Notes: generated from the sequence alone by a model not told the origin. A DNA stretch of 61,069 nucleotides from Pseudoxanthomonas sp. (GCA_017745195.1 JAGHZW010000191.1:1-61069); one strand, 5' to 3'; counted from the stretch's first letter, positions 7,879-16,526 are shown. Made by a program: numbers and translations.

Positions 7879-8576
7879 TCTGATCCCTCCTGCTTCACCG
7901 GCGCTGGCGGGAGTGGTTGCCAGTGGGTTGGGTCTTCGATCCACGGCCAGAACTCGTCCGAGTTTGCGACATAGAACTTAGATCGGCCGTGCGTCCTATT
8001 GACCATGCAAACCTCCGATACTTCCCGCTGCGCACCGTCTTTGCTTTCTCCAACCCACGTTCCCCCAAAGACCAAGAACGTGCCCTTGGTCGGCGCGCTA
8101 TCCATCGACCGCCACCCACCGGAAGGCGCGGGCTGGGCGGCGGAGAGCATGGCGAACAGCTTTGCCTGGTGCTCCTTGACCTCGCACTCCTGCGGATAGG
8201 TCATGCCCTCGCTATCCCATCCCCACGTCAGCATCTGCGCAGCGAGTTCAACGTCGTCGCGCCACCCCTCCGGCACCGCCCCCGCCTGCTGGGCGGCCAG
8301 CTTTGCTTCAGCGCGATCAATCCACTTCTGATTCGTGGATTCCTGCTGGGCGGCCTGCGCCAGGGCGGCTCGGCGGTTCCAGGTGGAGACGAAGTTCTCC
8401 TTGTAGCCGAACTCGACGGGGCCGCTGGACTGGCATCGCGTGCAAGCGATGCACGATCCGCCAGCGTTCTCGGCGTCCTCGGGGCCGAAGTCGATCCGTT
8501 CCGGCTCGCCGCCGCAGAACGGGCACGGAAGCAACTCTCGGGCACGCTGCTTGTGGTCAGTGGTCATGGCTATCAT
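7875..8576 (-). CDS. Lar-like zinc ribbon fused to a DUF551-like C-terminus
   Basis: 233 aa. The N-terminal RELLPCPFCGGEPERIDFG with a second Cys pair (CIACTRC) and FVSTWNRR forms a Lar-type zinc ribbon. The C-terminal part WRSMDSAPTKGTFLVFGG ... THWQPLPPAP resembles the short DUF551 module common in phage early proteins. It is a paralogue of the next gene in its first 80 residues. The start at 8576 is chosen because ATG and the previous TGA overlap (ATGA); an ATG at 8567 is equally possible. Confidence 0.65.
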   Translation of the reverse strand: MIAMTTDHKQRARELLPCPFCGGEPERIDFGPEDAENAGGSCIACTRCQSSGPVEFGYKENFVSTWNRRAALAQAAQQESTNQKWIDRAEAKLAAQQAGAVPEGWRDDVELAAQMLTWGWDSEGMTYPQECEVKEHQAKLFAMLSAAQPAPSGGWRSMDSAPTKGTFLVFGGTWVGESKDGAQREVSEVCMVNRTHGRSKFYVANSDEFWPWIEDPTHWQPLPPAPVKQEGSE

Positions 8577-9400
8577 CCATATGGCTTGTGGCCCGGAACA
8601 ATGGGCGGGTCGATAACGGGTTTTCCCACCCCATAGCCGGACGGCTTCTCCTGGAGGGCGGCGGCGCGGTAGATCGCGCGAAGAATGCGAGTCGCCCACC
8701 AGCGCGGATTGCTGATGACGGTTCCGGGCGGCATCTCGCGCTCAAGCCATGTGGCGAAACCATCAGCCACCATCGCCTCATCCACCCGCGCCTGCGCATC
8801 GCCAGCCGGGGGCGGTGCGCGGAACGGCGGCGCCTCGGCTGGCGTGAACCAATCCCACTCGTCAGCGTCGTAACCGCCACGCTGAGGCGGACGCGGCCCA
8901 TCGATGGTGTCGCCCATCGCAAACCAGAACAGGTCGTCACTGTCCGGCAGTTCGTTGATCGGCCGCCACGGTGATCCGGGCTCCGGGCACTCGGCATCGC
9001 CAGCCACCGGAGGGCTGGCGTAGAGGGCGCGCACAGGCGGCTCGCCGCCGTATTTCCGGTGGTAGCGCGTGTACTGATCGAAGGTCGCCTTGTCGCACTC
9101 CTCCCACTTTGCATCGGGAAGGTGGCGATGAATCTGCTGGTACAGCACCGGCTCCCCCTGCGCCGCACGGTCGCGGGCGAGGGCTGCTAGGGCGTAGGCG
9201 CACATCTGCGCTGGCGTGAACAGTTCGCCGTCAGTTCCGGCCGAGTAGTCGCACCACGACTCGCTGTCGGGGGTTTGGTGCCGCGGCCCCTCGCTACCCA
9301 TGTGGCCGCACTTGTTGCAGAAGTAGAACGCGGCCTTCGCAGGCCTCGGCAACGCAGGCAGCTTCCCGGTCTCGGTGGTCATTTCGTTCTTCGTGCTCAC
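8573..9400 (-). CDS. Phage early protein of unknown function
   Basis: 275 aa. The GTG start at 9400 overlaps the helicase stop (GTGA) and has GGGAGAG just upstream. A CxxC pair near the N-terminus (YFCNKCGHMG) is followed by an acidic region, WRPINELPDSDDLFWFAMGD that resembles a DUF551-type fold, and a C-terminal helix FATWLEREMPPGTV ... WWATRILRAIYR. It shares its modular style with the two downstream Lar-like genes. No function is assigned. Confidence 0.6.
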   Translation of the reverse strand: MSTKNEMTTETGKLPALPRPAKAAFYFCNKCGHMGSEGPRHQTPDSESWCDYSAGTDGELFTPAQMCAYALAALARDRAAQGEPVLYQQIHRHLPDAKWEECDKATFDQYTRYHRKYGGEPPVRALYASPPVAGDAECPEPGSPWRPINELPDSDDLFWFAMGDTIDGPRPPQRGGYDADEWDWFTPAEAPPFRAPPPAGDAQARVDEAMVADGFATWLEREMPPGTVISNPRWWATRILRAIYRAAALQEKPSGYGVGKPVIDPPIVPGHKPYG

Positions 9401-11067
9401 GCTGCTCTCCCTATCGCATTGCGCAGCCAGGCCGGCGCGCGCTTGTCCACTTGGCCCGCTTGCACTTCCACTGCCGCCACAGCCGCAAAGGCCGCCGACA
9501 GGATTCGCGGGTACTTGTCCGTTTCGTCCACCACGATCTCGGTAGGCACGGGCAGCGCGTAGACCGCCGCCATCGCCTCCTCGACCGTCCTCGGCGGCTG
9601 CGCTGAACTGCGCTCCTGCCACCACTTCATCGCGTTGGCGCGCGCCATGCCGGCGTGTTCGAAGCACAGCCATTCGCTGAACCGGCGCAAGCCGCACTGG
9701 TAGGTGGCGCGCAGGGTCGGCGGCTTGCCCGACTTCCCCGGCCAGCGCTCGAAGGCGACCGAGCGCACCGCATGCGTGGCGATCCGCCGCTCCTGCTGCG
9801 CCGACAGCACCGGCGCATCGACGGGGCGGTCCAGGTGGCTCGGATCCAGCGAGCCGAACGTGTGCCCGCACTCCGGGCACTCACGCACACCCAGGGCGAG
9901 CAGGGCCGTGCACTGCGGGCATTCCTTGGCGCGCGTCGTCTCCACGGCTGCGGCCTTGCCGGGGCGCTCACGGCGCACGCGGATGGCGTCGACCGGGCCG
10001 TGTTCGAGCACGTTGCCGGCGTAATCCAGCACCAGGCAGTCGTCCTTGCCCGGAGCCAGGCGGAAGCCGCGCCCGACCTGCTGGTAGTACAGGCCCGGGC
10101 TCTTGGTCGGGCGCAGCATGACCACGCAGTCGATGTGCGGGGCGTCGAAGCCCTCCGACAGCACGTTCACGTTGACCATCCAGCGGATGACGCCAGCCTG
10201 GTACTGGGCAATCGTCTCCCGGCGCTCGGCCTTCTTGGTGCCCTGGTGCACGATCGCAGCGGTCTCGCCGCGGTCCATCAGCTCGAACAGCACCTCCTCG
10301 GCATGGGCCACGTCCACGCAGAAGACGATCCCGGCGCTGCGCCCCTGCGCGCGCTCTAGCACGTCCGCCACGGTACGCTGCACCAGGCCGCCGGCGCGCA
10401 TGGCAGCCGATAGCTCGGCCTCCACGTACTCGCCACCGCGGGTGTGGATTCCCGACAGGTCCGGCGTGGCGCCGGGCCGGCTGATGAGGCGCGACAGGTA
10501 GCCGTCGCGGATCAGGTCGCCCACGCGCGCCTCATAGGCCACCTCGCTGAGCAGGTAGTCCGGGCCGCACACGGGCACGGCCTGGCCCTGCAGACGGTAT
10601 GGGGTAGCCGTCAGGCCGACGACGCGCAAGTCCGGGTTGAACTTGCGGCAGGCGTCGATGAAGGTCCGGTAGCGCCCCTCGCCGTTGAGCGGGATGCGGT
10701 GCGCCTCATCCACCAGCAGCAGGTCGAACCGGCCCAGCTGGTGGGCAATCTCGGCCACCGACTGGATCTGCATGACCAGGATCTTGTTGAAGCGGTCGCG
10801 CTGGCGCAGGCCGGCCGCGTAGATGCCCACGTCAGCGTCCGGCGCGTAGGCATGCAGCTTGGCCGCGTTCTGCTCCACCAGCTCCTGCACGTGCGCCAGG
10901 ATGCCCACGCGGCCGTTCCAGTTGGCCACGGCCTCGGTGGCGATGGCAGCCATCAGGGGCGACTTGCCGGCGCCGGTAGGCAGCACCAGGGCGGGGTTGC
11001 CGTCGGCGTTTCTCAAATATCGCCAAAGAGTTTCCAGTGCCTGCGCCTGGTACGGACGAAGCTCCAT
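9397..11067 (-). CDS. DEAD/DEAH-box (SF2) helicase
   Basis: 556 aa ATP-dependent helicase. Motif I LPTGAGKSPL, motif II VDEAHR, motif III LTATPYR, and the C-terminal lobe with VNVLSEGFDAPHIDCVV and motif VI QQVGRGFRLAPGK place it with phage SSL2/RecG-like helicases. It is followed by a zinc ribbon (CPQCTALLALGVRECPECGH) and a C-terminal domain after about 420. A phage replication or recombination role is likely, next to the Cas4-like nuclease and Sak4-like genes. The start ATG at 11067 lies two bases after the HNH stop. Confidence 0.9.
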   Translation of the reverse strand: MELRPYQAQALETLWRYLRNADGNPALVLPTGAGKSPLMAAIATEAVANWNGRVGILAHVQELVEQNAAKLHAYAPDADVGIYAAGLRQRDRFNKILVMQIQSVAEIAHQLGRFDLLLVDEAHRIPLNGEGRYRTFIDACRKFNPDLRVVGLTATPYRLQGQAVPVCGPDYLLSEVAYEARVGDLIRDGYLSRLISRPGATPDLSGIHTRGGEYVEAELSAAMRAGGLVQRTVADVLERAQGRSAGIVFCVDVAHAEEVLFELMDRGETAAIVHQGTKKAERRETIAQYQAGVIRWMVNVNVLSEGFDAPHIDCVVMLRPTKSPGLYYQQVGRGFRLAPGKDDCLVLDYAGNVLEHGPVDAIRVRRERPGKAAAVETTRAKECPQCTALLALGVRECPECGHTFGSLDPSHLDRPVDAPVLSAQQERRIATHAVRSVAFERWPGKSGKPPTLRATYQCGLRRFSEWLCFEHAGMARANAMKWWQERSSAQPPRTVEEAMAAVYALPVPTEIVVDETDKYPRILSAAFAAVAAVEVQAGQVDKRAPAWLRNAIGRAA

Positions 11068-11069
11068 GA

Positions 11070-11561
11070 TCAAGCCGCCTTTCGCGCGCCGCGGCGAATG
11101 CGGCTGATTGTGGATAGCGAGACGCCGAACTTCGCTGCAGCGATCCGAAGCGGACCATGCATCTGTGCAATCTCAGCCGCTTGCTCGTCGGACAATCGAG
11201 CATTTGAGTTGGAGGCCCCGAAATACTGGATACGCGACTTCCGCCCCTTCCTGATCATGTCCGCCGTGTTCTCAGCAGGCGTGCCCAAGAACAGGTGCGC
11301 TGGATTCACGCAAAGCGGCGTATCGCACCGATGACATACGAACAGACCTCGGGGGATCTCTCCGAAGTGCAGCTGGTACGAGAAGCGATGCGCGGCGACA
11401 TTGGCGCCAGCATCATCTGAGTGCCTTCCGTAATACGGAGACGCCTCTCTAGACGCTTTCGCGATCGTGCCATCCCAAAGCCAGCACCCCGAGTTCGGTT
11501 CGGGGATGTACTTCTGGTGAAAACGCTCTTCAGCGCTGCCCTTGAGCCGGATGCGAGCCAT
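11070..11561 (-). CDS. HNH endonuclease with C-terminal helix-turn-helix
   Basis: 163 aa. An HNH_3-type core: CWLWDG near residue 27, AAHRFSYQLHFGEIPRGLFV, CHRCDTPLCVNPAHLFLGT and NTADMIRKGR. A C-terminal HTH (LSDEQAAEIAQMHGPLRIAA ... STISRIRRG) is typical of free-standing phage homing endonucleases. Codon use is less GC-biased than in neighbours (for example 11200-11460), consistent with a recent acquisition. The ATG at 11561 is in a TGATG overlap and has GGAGG upstream. Confidence 0.88.
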   Translation of the reverse strand: MARIRLKGSAEERFHQKYIPEPNSGCWLWDGTIAKASREASPYYGRHSDDAGANVAAHRFSYQLHFGEIPRGLFVCHRCDTPLCVNPAHLFLGTPAENTADMIRKGRKSRIQYFGASNSNARLSDEQAAEIAQMHGPLRIAAAKFGVSLSTISRIRRGARKAA

Positions 11562-11899
11562 CACGCCACCTCCCTCTGTTGCACCTTCGGACCGCGATGC
11601 ACCTGCCGCCTCGCGCCGCGCACGATGGGCCGCTGTGCCACGTGCGCCTTCATGTCCTCTTCGATCTGCCGCCACAGCCCCCATCGCGTCTGGCCAGGCG
11701 CGTAGACGCCCGCCAGGTCGTCCGGCACCACGTGATCGGGGTGCTCCAGCGTGACGTGGCCATCCGGACTGATGCACACGGCCCACCGCTGGCGTGCGCG
11801 GCCGATGTGCTCGGCGCAGGCGTCGGCCAGGGCGGACAGGGGCGATACGCCGAGCTTGCCCACGGGGCGGTCGTCGGGGATAGATTTGCGGGTGGTCAT
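11561..11899 (-). CDS. Hypothetical phage protein
   Basis: 112 aa, no recognised family. Contains WAVCISPDGHVTLEHPDHVV and a helical end (WGLWRQIEEDMKAHVAQRP). Start and stop are both in overlaps with neighbours (ATGA upstream, TGATG downstream), which supports translation within the operon. An early-gene role is inferred from position only. Confidence 0.6.
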   Translation of the reverse strand: MTTRKSIPDDRPVGKLGVSPLSALADACAEHIGRARQRWAVCISPDGHVTLEHPDHVVPDDLAGVYAPGQTRWGLWRQIEEDMKAHVAQRPIVRGARRQVHRGPKVQQREVA

Positions 11900-12174
11900 G
11901 CTCGGCGCCCGTGTTCGAACGACAGGACGCGCCCGGTCTGGCGGTCCATCTGCTGCGGCGCCTCGACGGCCACCGGCAGCTGTCCAATCTCGTCAGCCAG
12001 CCGGATTGCGTCGATCTCGGTCTTGACCGCGCTGATGTAGGTGCCAGCGACCATCGCGGTCGCCTTGGCGCGCTCGATCGTCTGCGCGACCTGCTCGGGC
12101 GTGGCGGTGTCATCGCCCAGGGCTTCCAGCATCGCGCACAGGTGGTTGCGCACGTCGACCATCTTGTTCTTCAC
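11896..12174 (-). CDS. Small helical phage protein of the replication region
   Basis: 92 aa from a GTG at 12174 that overlaps the upstream stop (GTGA). VKNKMVDVRNHLCAMLEALG followed by a helix with the segment IERAKATAMVAGTYISAVKT resembles a small, widespread family of phage early proteins that begin (M/V)KNKMxDxxNHLF; their function is unknown. An ATG five codons later is an alternative start. Confidence 0.6.
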   Translation of the reverse strand: MKNKMVDVRNHLCAMLEALGDDTATPEQVAQTIERAKATAMVAGTYISAVKTEIDAIRLADEIGQLPVAVEAPQQMDRQTGRVLSFEHGRRA

Positions 12175-12839
12175 GATTCGCGGCTCCGGCGATTGATCTT
12201 GCGGTTCAGGGCGCCCTTCAACTGGATGAGCTGGTTGACTTCGGGCGGATAGCGCGTGTGGCGGCTGTTGCGGCGCATGTTCTCGGAGCGGCTGATGCAC
12301 TCCAGGACCCCGAGCGTGATCTCCTCTGCTTTCAGGCGCGGCCGGCCGTCGCGGAACACGATCACGTGCCCAGCCGGGACCGGCCCGTTGGCGGCCTCCC
12401 ACACCAGCCGCGCCTCGGCGACCCAGCGGCGCATGAAGGGCAGGTCGTTGTTGACCTTGCGCTGGAGCTGACCATCGGCCACGCGCAGTGCACCAATCGG
12501 CTGCATCTTCTCGGCCGCACGGCCTCCGATATGGCCCTTCCGGAACTGGGTGCGACGGCAACCTTCTTGCACGCCGACCACACCCTTCGTGCCCTTGTTC
12601 CACGCCGCCTGGCCGGGCTTGAACTGCGCCTTGCGGCAATTTTCCTGTCGGCCCTCAGCCCAGCGCTGCGCAGTGCGTGCCGCGATCCACTCGGCGGACT
12701 TGGACAGGCCCAGGGTGGTCACACGCTGCTGCACGCTCGACAGGCTGCGGCCCAGCTTGGCTGCGCATTCGGCTGCCGACAGGTCAACGTAGAGCCGGCG
12801 CAGGTCAGCATCCTCGGCAGCGGTCCAGAGTTGACGCAT
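12171..12839 (-). CDS. HNH-family endonuclease-like protein
   Basis: 222 aa. The N-terminus is a Myb/GcrA-like HTH (LWTAAEDADLRRLYVDLSAA ... KLGRSLSSVQQRV). The middle has FKPGQAAWNKGTKG and FRKGHIGGRAAEKMQPIGAL, repeats typical of phage HNH proteins. The C-terminal ARLVWEAANGPVPAGHVIVF then RSENMRRNSR matches the AGHVIxFxDG ... RxENxRRN pattern of these nucleases. A first catalytic His before the W-x-x-x-G-P-V box is not evident, so nuclease activity is uncertain. It starts in a TAATG overlap. Confidence 0.7.
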   Translation of the reverse strand: MRQLWTAAEDADLRRLYVDLSAAECAAKLGRSLSSVQQRVTTLGLSKSAEWIAARTAQRWAEGRQENCRKAQFKPGQAAWNKGTKGVVGVQEGCRRTQFRKGHIGGRAAEKMQPIGALRVADGQLQRKVNNDLPFMRRWVAEARLVWEAANGPVPAGHVIVFRDGRPRLKAEEITLGVLECISRSENMRRNSRHTRYPPEVNQLIQLKGALNRKINRRSRES

Positions 12840-13963
12840 TACGCCGCCTCCCTCGCATCTTCCGAGTCACCCTCGACGATCACGCCCGCGTGCTTGCCGC
12901 GAATGGCCATGAACTCGTCGGAGCGCAGCAGGACCGGGCTGGCCGCGTGCAATTCGCGGCTCGTAAAGCTGTTCAGCCCCCACGGCCCGTTTCGGAACAC
13001 CAGGCCGTCGGCCGCGCGGTACTCGACCCAGCCTTCGGCCTCAGACGCATCTTCGACCGAGCCCCAGCGCTTGAGCAGGGCGGGGATGTACAGATGCTCC
13101 GAACATCCCGCGCGCTGCACGTCGGCCGGAATGTCCTCACCCCAGCGGGCGCAGGACCAGCGGCCGTCGCCCTCGCGTTCGGGCGCGGCGTGCAGGCAGG
13201 TGCGGCAGGACGGGCGGGGCAGGGCGGTGCCGTGGCACTGGGAGGACAGGGCACAGCCTTTGCACTTCCAATGCGCCGGGTCTTCGCTCAGCTTGGGCAG
13301 CGGATCAGCCGAGAAGATGATGCGGTCAGCCTTGGCAATCAGTCGCTCGGCTGTGTCCTTGTCCGCATTGGTACGGACCGACGTCCACGGAAGACGGCCG
13401 CCCGGAGACGTGCAGGTCAGGTAATGGCGCGTCATCTCGCCGTAGTGCATGTACAGCACAGCCTGCGCGTAGTAGATCGGATGCCACTCGCGCAAAGCGG
13501 CCTTCTCGCCGACCTTGGCCTTGGCCTTTTCAAGCGCAGCCGGGCCTGCCTCGCTCGCCTTGTTCTCCCAGATATGCCACGTCTGGGGGGCCTGGTAGAT
13601 GCCTTGGATTGCGCCGTCGATGTGACCGCGGAAGTGGCCGCCAAGATCGGAAAAGCCGAACTGCCGCCCGGTACTCGGGTCCGCCGTGTGCAACTTGACG
13701 CCCGGAAGGGACCGCAGGTGCGCGGCCATTACGTCCTCGGTGCGGTGCCCGTCTTCAAAGTTCAGCAGCGCCTTGGCATCGAAGCCGCCGCCAGCAGGCG
13801 GGCAAAAACGGAACTGCCCCCAGAGCAAGCGCTCGCACTCATGCCCAATGAAGGACATGCCCAGGTAGCCGCGCGGATCGGTGCGCAGGTTATCGTTCTC
13901 GATGGCCGCTTTGACGGCTTCGAGCGTCGGGTCTGCTTGGACGAGAGTCGGTAGGGTGGCCAT
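12839..13963 (-). CDS. Cas4/RecB-like PD-(D/E)XK exonuclease with Cys cluster
   Basis: 374 aa. The segment GHIDGAIQG ... WHIWENKA carries the PD-(D/E)XK active-site pattern (Asp, then Glu-x-Lys), followed by a QAVLYMHY motif as in RecB/Cas4 nucleases. The C-terminal CKGCALSSQCHG and CRTCLH ... CARWG supply cysteines for a possible Fe-S cluster, as in Cas4. Such proteins are often misnamed phage oxidoreductases. Together with the DUF669 and Sak4-like genes upstream it probably forms a phage recombination set that resects DNA ends. Confidence 0.8.
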   Translation of the reverse strand: MATLPTLVQADPTLEAVKAAIENDNLRTDPRGYLGMSFIGHECERLLWGQFRFCPPAGGGFDAKALLNFEDGHRTEDVMAAHLRSLPGVKLHTADPSTGRQFGFSDLGGHFRGHIDGAIQGIYQAPQTWHIWENKASEAGPAALEKAKAKVGEKAALREWHPIYYAQAVLYMHYGEMTRHYLTCTSPGGRLPWTSVRTNADKDTAERLIAKADRIIFSADPLPKLSEDPAHWKCKGCALSSQCHGTALPRPSCRTCLHAAPEREGDGRWSCARWGEDIPADVQRAGCSEHLYIPALLKRWGSVEDASEAEGWVEYRAADGLVFRNGPWGLNSFTSRELHAASPVLLRSDEFMAIRGKHAGVIVEGDSEDAREAA

Positions 13964-14099
13964 GTGCGTGTGCTGGGATCGCGTTCGGATTCGATAGGGG
14001 CCGGTCTTTCCCGGCAGTCAGCCAGTGCTGCGTCTAGGCCGCTGGCTCGGCCCAGGAGTCGCCCTTCCGTGGGCTGGCGCGCAGCTCGCGCGGGGTGTC

Positions 14100-14642
14100 T
14101 CAGGCGGCGCGGTTGCGCTTCCAGGGGGGCGTCGAGTCAGAAGGGGACGCAGCGATCGCAGCCGGCGCACTCGACGCCGCGGCAGCGTTTCCCGAGGCGC
14201 TGGCACCTTCCGGCTTCTTCCACGACTTGATGACGCTCTGGTCGCGGTCGCGCCGCTTCTTGCGCCCGGTGGCGGCAGGCTTCCAGTCCGGCGGGTCGGC
14301 CGGCTGGAATTCCACGCGGATGACAACCGGTCGGTAATGCAGCTCGTGCGAGTCGATCGGATTGGGGACGCCGGTGGCTTCACGAACCGAGGCGAACTGT
14401 TCGTTGCCGATCCGCACCGCATCGGCGTTCGGATTGTCCAGGTTGATGTTGTGCCAGAGCTTGCGCTTGGCCAGCGGACCGTCGATGATCTCGTGCACCA
14501 GCTCCAGGTAGTGCCCGTCGTTGTTGCGTGTGGGCTTCATGTCGGAATCGACGATCTGGGCGAGATAGTCGCCCGTGGGGATGGGCGCGAAGTCCTGGGA
14601 AGCTTCGGCATTCGGGTCGTAGGCGCCGGAAAGGTTGGCCAT
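14100..14642 (-). CDS. DUF669 protein, probable ssDNA-binding recombination partner
   Basis: 180 aa. DFAPIPTGDYLAQIVDSDMK, GHYLELVHEIIDGPLAKRKL and LDNPNADAVRIGNEQFASVR match the DUF669 family of phage proteins. The family has an OB-like N-terminal part and usually sits beside Sak4- or RecT-type recombinases. The C-terminal 60 residues are Lys/Arg- then Ala/Ser-rich, ending PPWKRNRAA. It is separated by 34 bases from the ATPase gene upstream and by 136 bases from the nuclease downstream; nothing was recognised in that gap. Confidence 0.8.
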   Translation of the reverse strand: MANLSGAYDPNAEASQDFAPIPTGDYLAQIVDSDMKPTRNNDGHYLELVHEIIDGPLAKRKLWHNINLDNPNADAVRIGNEQFASVREATGVPNPIDSHELHYRPVVIRVEFQPADPPDWKPAATGRKKRRDRDQSVIKSWKKPEGASASGNAAAASSAPAAIAASPSDSTPPWKRNRAA

Positions 14643-14676
14643 TTCTGTTTCCTCGTTTCGGGTGGTCGTGCTGGGT

Positions 14677-15432
14677 TCAAGCCGCCTGCGCGGCGGGGTT
14701 CATGGCGCCCATCAGCGCATCCCACGAAAGCGGGAGAACGTCGGGCAGGGAGTAGCGGTTCTTGGCCACGCAGGCCGGGGTTTCGGCCACGCGCAGCAGC
14801 CGGCGGCCGGTGCCAACGCCGCGCGCGCGGGTGGTGAAGCCGTTGTTTTCCTTCTTGATCGCCGTCTCGTGGTGGGCGAAGCCGAGGATGTCGCACCACT
14901 CGCGCACCAGTGCATCGGCCGTGCGATGGAGCTTGATCTGATACCTGTCGAACGGCTCCGAATCGGGGGCCTCGAATCGCTTGATCTGGCTGTGCGCGAT
15001 CAGGATCACGGCCATGCCGCGCGTCTCGCGCAGGTAGTTCAGGCCGTCGAGTATCTGGCGCCACAGCGGCGAGGCCTCGGCGTAGCCCTTGCCGTAGGGG
15101 ATGTCCTCGATGCTGTTCTTGCCGTTGGCCTTGGCGACGTGCGCCCACACCAGCGGCTCCAGCCAGTCCAGGCTGTCCACCACCGCGGTGCCGTAGTCGT
15201 GCTCGCCTTCGGCCAGGGCCGCGATCGCGTCGATCGTCTCCTGGAAACTGGTCAAGCGCGGGAAGGCTTCCACCTCCATGCCGCTCAGCCCGTCCTCGAA
15301 GGGCAGGAAAATCGGATTGTAGGCGCCAGCGGCGAAGGTGGACTTGCCCACGCCGCCGTCGCCATGCACCACGACACGCGGCGGCAGGCTGTTGCGGGTG
15401 GTGCGGGAGATGCTGGAGAGGGAGATGGCCAT
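14677..15432 (-). CDS. Sak4-like RecA-fold ATPase (AAA_24)
   Basis: 251 aa. Walker A GDGGVGKST at residues 24-32, Walker B-like YGTAVVDSLDWLEPLV, a GMAVILIAHSQIKRF sensor segment and KLHRTADALVREWCD define the AAA_24 family of short RecA-fold proteins. Some, such as Sak4, are phage single-strand-annealing recombinases. The ATPase fold is clear; recombinase function is inferred from family and from neighbours (DUF669 protein, Cas4-like nuclease, helicase). Confidence 0.85.
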   Translation of the reverse strand: MAISLSSISRTTRNSLPPRVVVHGDGGVGKSTFAAGAYNPIFLPFEDGLSGMEVEAFPRLTSFQETIDAIAALAEGEHDYGTAVVDSLDWLEPLVWAHVAKANGKNSIEDIPYGKGYAEASPLWRQILDGLNYLRETRGMAVILIAHSQIKRFEAPDSEPFDRYQIKLHRTADALVREWCDILGFAHHETAIKKENNGFTTRARGVGTGRRLLRVAETPACVAKNRYSLPDVLPLSWDALMGAMNPAAQAA

Positions 15433-15449
15433 GTGCTTGGGTTCTCGGG

Positions 15450-15674
15450 CTATTCGACGTAGTAGTCAGACAATTCGCGCAAGTGCTCGCGAACGAGTTT
15501 TGCTGCGTTCCTCACCTCCTTTGAGGCAAGGCCTTGTGGATCCCTGTGAATCTCGGCGAGTACGAAGTCGATGGTTTCGTCGAGAATCCCGTACAGCAGG
15601 TTGTCGAGCTTGTTCGTACCCTTGTCCGTTTCCAGAAGATTCCAGGCCTTCGCGATTTTCACTTTCTTAGTCAT
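15450..15674 (-). CDS. Small acidic phage protein
   Basis: 74 aa from ATG 15674. MTKKVKIAKAWNLLETDKGT then helices with TIDFVLAEIHRDP and KLVREHLRELSDYYVE. No family recognised. An upstream in-frame ATG at 15728 would overlap the previous gene by 60 bases; the 15674 start, with GGAA a few bases upstream, overlaps it by eight. Confidence 0.6.
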   Translation of the reverse strand: MTKKVKIAKAWNLLETDKGTNKLDNLLYGILDETIDFVLAEIHRDPQGLASKEVRNAAKLVREHLRELSDYYVE

Positions 15675-16125
15675 GTCGAGTTCCCAGGTATGTGCGAAGC
15701 GCGGATTCGGAGTAGCGGATCGTTCCATCCGCCGTGACGGTCCAGCGAGGACCCTTGTCCTTGACGCGCATGTTGCGTAGCGAGGCAGAAGTCACGCCGA
15801 TGATCTTTGCCGCGTCGGTGGTGTTGTAGTGGCGTTCGAGCGGCGGCAGAGCGCTCAGCGAGCGGGCCGCGCTTTCGGCGGAAACGATGGGTAGAATTTT
15901 GCGGGTGAGCGTGTTGTGGGTCTTGTCAGAAAGAGCGAGAAGTGCAGCTTTCCTCCATGTGCATCGCCCAGATTTTGTTTTCGGTGGCGGCAAGAGATGG
16001 GGAGCCTTTTTCTCGATCGCCTCGAATGCGATCTGACGTGCGCGCTCACGTGTGACGCTTAGCTGTCGTCCCGCCTCGTCCCATGAGGCACACGACAACG
16101 CGATGCGCGCGCGATGAAGGCTCAC
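15667..16125 (-). CDS. Double-HTH regulatory protein
   Basis: 152 aa. The N-terminal SWDEAGRQLSVTRERARQIA is a sigma-70 region-4-type helix-turn-helix (about 15-40). The C-terminal HYNTTDAAKIIGVTSASLRN then KGPRWTVTADGTIRYSESAL is a MerR/excisionase-type HTH_17 with wing (about 98-150). The pairing suggests a regulator or excisionase of the prophage. GC content is lower than in neighbours. The start overlaps the next gene upstream by four bases. Confidence 0.7.
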   Translation of the reverse strand: MSLHRARIALSCASWDEAGRQLSVTRERARQIAFEAIEKKAPHLLPPPKTKSGRCTWRKAALLALSDKTHNTLTRKILPIVSAESAARSLSALPPLERHYNTTDAAKIIGVTSASLRNMRVKDKGPRWTVTADGTIRYSESALRTYLGTRHD

Positions 16126-16526
16126 GCCGCCCTCCCCATCGCTTCCACCGCCTCGACCTTCACGCTCGGCTTGGCCGGCTTGGCGGTGATTGCCTGCGCC
16201 AGGACGGCGTAGACCTCGGGCTCGTTCGCCTGGAGATAGCGCACGCCTTCGAGCCGCAGCTTCGGCGCGTAGTCGATCACCCGCCCGAACAGCTCCGGCG
16301 ACATCGCAGCGCGCACCGCTTCCAGCGCCGCGCCATCCAGCGTGCGATTGACGCCATAGGTGGCGGTCACCTTGAAGTGCAGCCCGCGCTCGGTGACGCT
16401 GCCCTCATCCTTGGCCGGCATGAGCCGCAGCATCTTCTGCTCGGCGTCGATGCGCGCTGCCGCGGCGCGGGCCTCGGCGATCTTGGCCGACTCTAGTTCG
16501 GCGGCCGCTTGGTCGAAGGCGTTCAT
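16122..16526 (-). CDS. Phage early protein, coiled-coil N-terminus
   Basis: 134 aa. The N-terminal 45 residues are Ala/Glu-rich and helical (QAAAELESAKIAEARAAAAR). The rest has VTERGLHFKVTATYGVNRTL and LRLEGVRYLQANEPEVYAVL. This general form occurs in phage early operons next to recombination genes; function unknown. It starts at ATG 16526 in an ATGA overlap. Confidence 0.6.
   Translation of the reverse strand: MNAFDQAAAELESAKIAEARAAAARIDAEQKMLRLMPAKDEGSVTERGLHFKVTATYGVNRTLDGAALEAVRAAMSPELFGRVIDYAPKLRLEGVRYLQANEPEVYAVLAQAITAKPAKPSVKVEAVEAMGRAA

Noticed and set aside
12839-13963. Part of a CRISPR-Cas system (Cas4)
   Set aside because: Cas4-like nucleases are common in phages as recombination exonucleases; no Cas1, Cas2 or repeats are nearby.
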